Below, piece by piece: positions 4,884-5,238 of a DNA stretch of 5,238 nt. A model generated the notes under the pieces. It was not told where the DNA came from. It ran no database searches and worked only from the letters and a program-made list of their open reading frames with translations. The translations under genes were made by a program, and so were the position numbers. How positions within the stretch are numbered: position 1 is the stretch's first letter; each line of letters starts with the position of its first letter. The stretch lies in the NCBI GenBank assembly GCA_031292465.1, contig JARLHB010000325.1, forward strand, positions 1 to 5,238. Direction: 5' to 3'. This DNA is from Ignavibacteriaceae bacterium (GTDB lineage Bacteria; Bacteroidota; Ignavibacteria; Ignavibacteriales; Ignavibacteriaceae).

Positions 4884-4912
4884 CCGGCAGGCAAGCGCTT
4901 TTTCGACATTTC
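4884..4912. repeat. Decayed fragment of the dispersed repeat's left hairpin
   Basis: CCGGCAGGC (4884-4892) followed by AGCGCTTTTTCGACATTT resembles the right arm of the left hairpin of copy 1, including the end of its 21-bp insert (GGCAGGCGCTGTTTCGACATTTT). The left arm and the rest of the repeat are not recognisable, so this is probably an old remnant. Confidence 0.5.
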
Positions 4913-5001
4913 AAACTGCGGAAGCTTTGTTGAAGTTGATACGGAGTATGAGAATATTGTTACTAATTGAAGTTATGCAATAATAAGTTTACTTATTAGC
5001 C

Positions 5002-5023
5002 CCGTCATTTATGGCGGTGACGG
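5002..5023. repeat. Palindromic hairpin CCGTCA-N10-TGACGG
   Basis: A 6-bp GC-rich perfect stem with a ten-base loop, TTTATGGCGG, the first of several hairpins in the right-hand cluster. It may be a diverged REP-like unit. Confidence 0.5.
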
Positions 5024-5040
5024 CATAACAAAACAAACAT

Positions 5041-5150
5041 GGGGCTTTAAGCCCAAGAACTTATATTCCAACACTAACTCCGCCCTTTAGGGCGGAGACT
5101 ACGGGAAATACAAAACCAAAAGGGCTTTAGCCCAAAAACTTATATCTGCA
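5041..5150. repeat. Two REP-like units 80 bp apart (GGGCTT-AGCCC hairpins)
   Basis: GGGGCTTTAAGCCCAAGAAC (5041-5060) continuing TTATATTCCA, and AGGGCTTTAGCCCAAAAACT (5121-5140) continuing TATATCTGCA, are the same 30-bp unit repeated in direct orientation with few changes. Each starts with a short perfect GGGC..GCCC stem. Between them lies the CTCCGCCC hairpin at 5078-5097. Confidence 0.75.
5078..5102 (-). repeat. REP-like hairpin with GTAG tetranucleotide
   Basis: An 8-bp perfect stem CTCCGCCC (5078-5085) with GGGCGGAG (5090-5097) and loop TTTA. On the - strand it is preceded by GTAG (5099-5102) and one T. A GTAG or GGAG tetranucleotide just 5' of a hairpin is the known recognition layout of REP sequences acted on by RAYT (TnpA-REP) transposases. 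Confidence 0.6.
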
Positions 5151-5153
5151 CTC

Positions 5154-5174
5154 TGATGGGAATGGTTACCATCA
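5154..5174. repeat. Hairpin TGATGG-N9-CCATCA
   Basis: A 6-bp perfect stem whose loop overlaps a second palindrome, ATGGT-T-ACCAT (5162-5172 region), so two folds compete. No function is assigned. Confidence 0.4.
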
Positions 5175-5179
5175 ATATT

Positions 5180-5217
5180 GTAGTCTTTTCTTCATTGGGC
5201 TAAAGCCCGGTTTCTAC
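5180..5217. repeat. GTAG...GGGCTAAAGCCC...CTAC inverted repeat
   Basis: GTAG (5180-5183) and CTAC (5214-5217) flank a GGGCTAAAGCCC hairpin (5197-5208), the reverse complement of the stem at 5122-5133. Read on the - strand it is GTAG, five bases, then the hairpin, again a REP-like layout. It is in the opposite orientation to the units at 5041-5150, as expected for paired inverted REPs. Confidence 0.6.
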
Positions 5218-5238
5218 TTTTATAGCACTTATCTACGC

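Noticed and set aside
4854..4970. A short + strand frame ending SFVEVDTEYENIVTN and TGA 4968-4970.
   Set aside because: It has no ATG or other convincing start, is about 38 codons, and its first part overlaps a decayed repeat. It might be a relic of a lost gene but cannot be supported.

Overview
The window looks like a chromosomal segment of an Ignavibacteria-type bacterium or a close relative in the Bacteroidota/Chlorobiota group. The best evidence is the extracellular enzyme at 3450-4637. It ends in a FlgD-like / type IX secretion (Por) C-terminal domain with the NYPNPFNPST signature that is very common in Ignavibacteria. AT-rich intergenic DNA, Bacteroidota-style HigB/HigA proteins and GGGC-TTTA-GCCC hairpin repeats fit this. 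The assignment is inference from family knowledge; there is no rRNA or other phylogenetic marker here.

Layout from left to right. The + strand opens inside the C-terminal third of a long-chain acyl-CoA synthetase (3-644), the only + strand gene. Everything else coding is on the - strand. A secreted glycoside-hydrolase-like TIM-barrel protein (891-2165) converges on the synthetase. A HigB-HigA type toxin-antitoxin pair (2554-3177) follows: the antitoxin is intact, but the toxin carries a one-base frameshift in an A5 run. Last comes a secreted GH18 endo-beta-N-acetylglucosaminidase-like enzyme (3450-4637). The final 550 bases (4686-5238) hold no gene but contain a dense cluster of REP-like hairpins, some with GTAG/CTAC tetranucleotides as in REP sequences mobilised by RAYT transposases.

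The most striking non-coding content is a dispersed, highly structured repeat of about 175 bp. It has TTGTAC...GTACAA ends and several hairpins. Two full copies (646-842, 2241-2415), one internally deleted copy (2423-2537), two isolated end hairpins (3318-3378) and one decayed half (about 4884-4912) are present. A 21-bp GC-rich semi-palindrome sits inside hairpin positions of the repeat, in opposite orientations in two copies, so one small repeat has invaded a larger one. The repeat's right-end hairpin is followed on the - strand by a T-rich tract and lies downstream of each - strand gene or gene pair, so it probably acts as a portable terminator. The repeat also supplies in-frame codons upstream of the real start of the 891-2165 gene, which makes that reading frame look longer than the gene is.

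Functionally the two secreted - strand enzymes suggest use of extracellular glycans or glycoproteins. The toxin-antitoxin pair and repeats between them mark accessory, rearranging DNA. No complete new defence or mobile system is visible; the nested repeat family and the broken toxin are the parts that deserve a second look.
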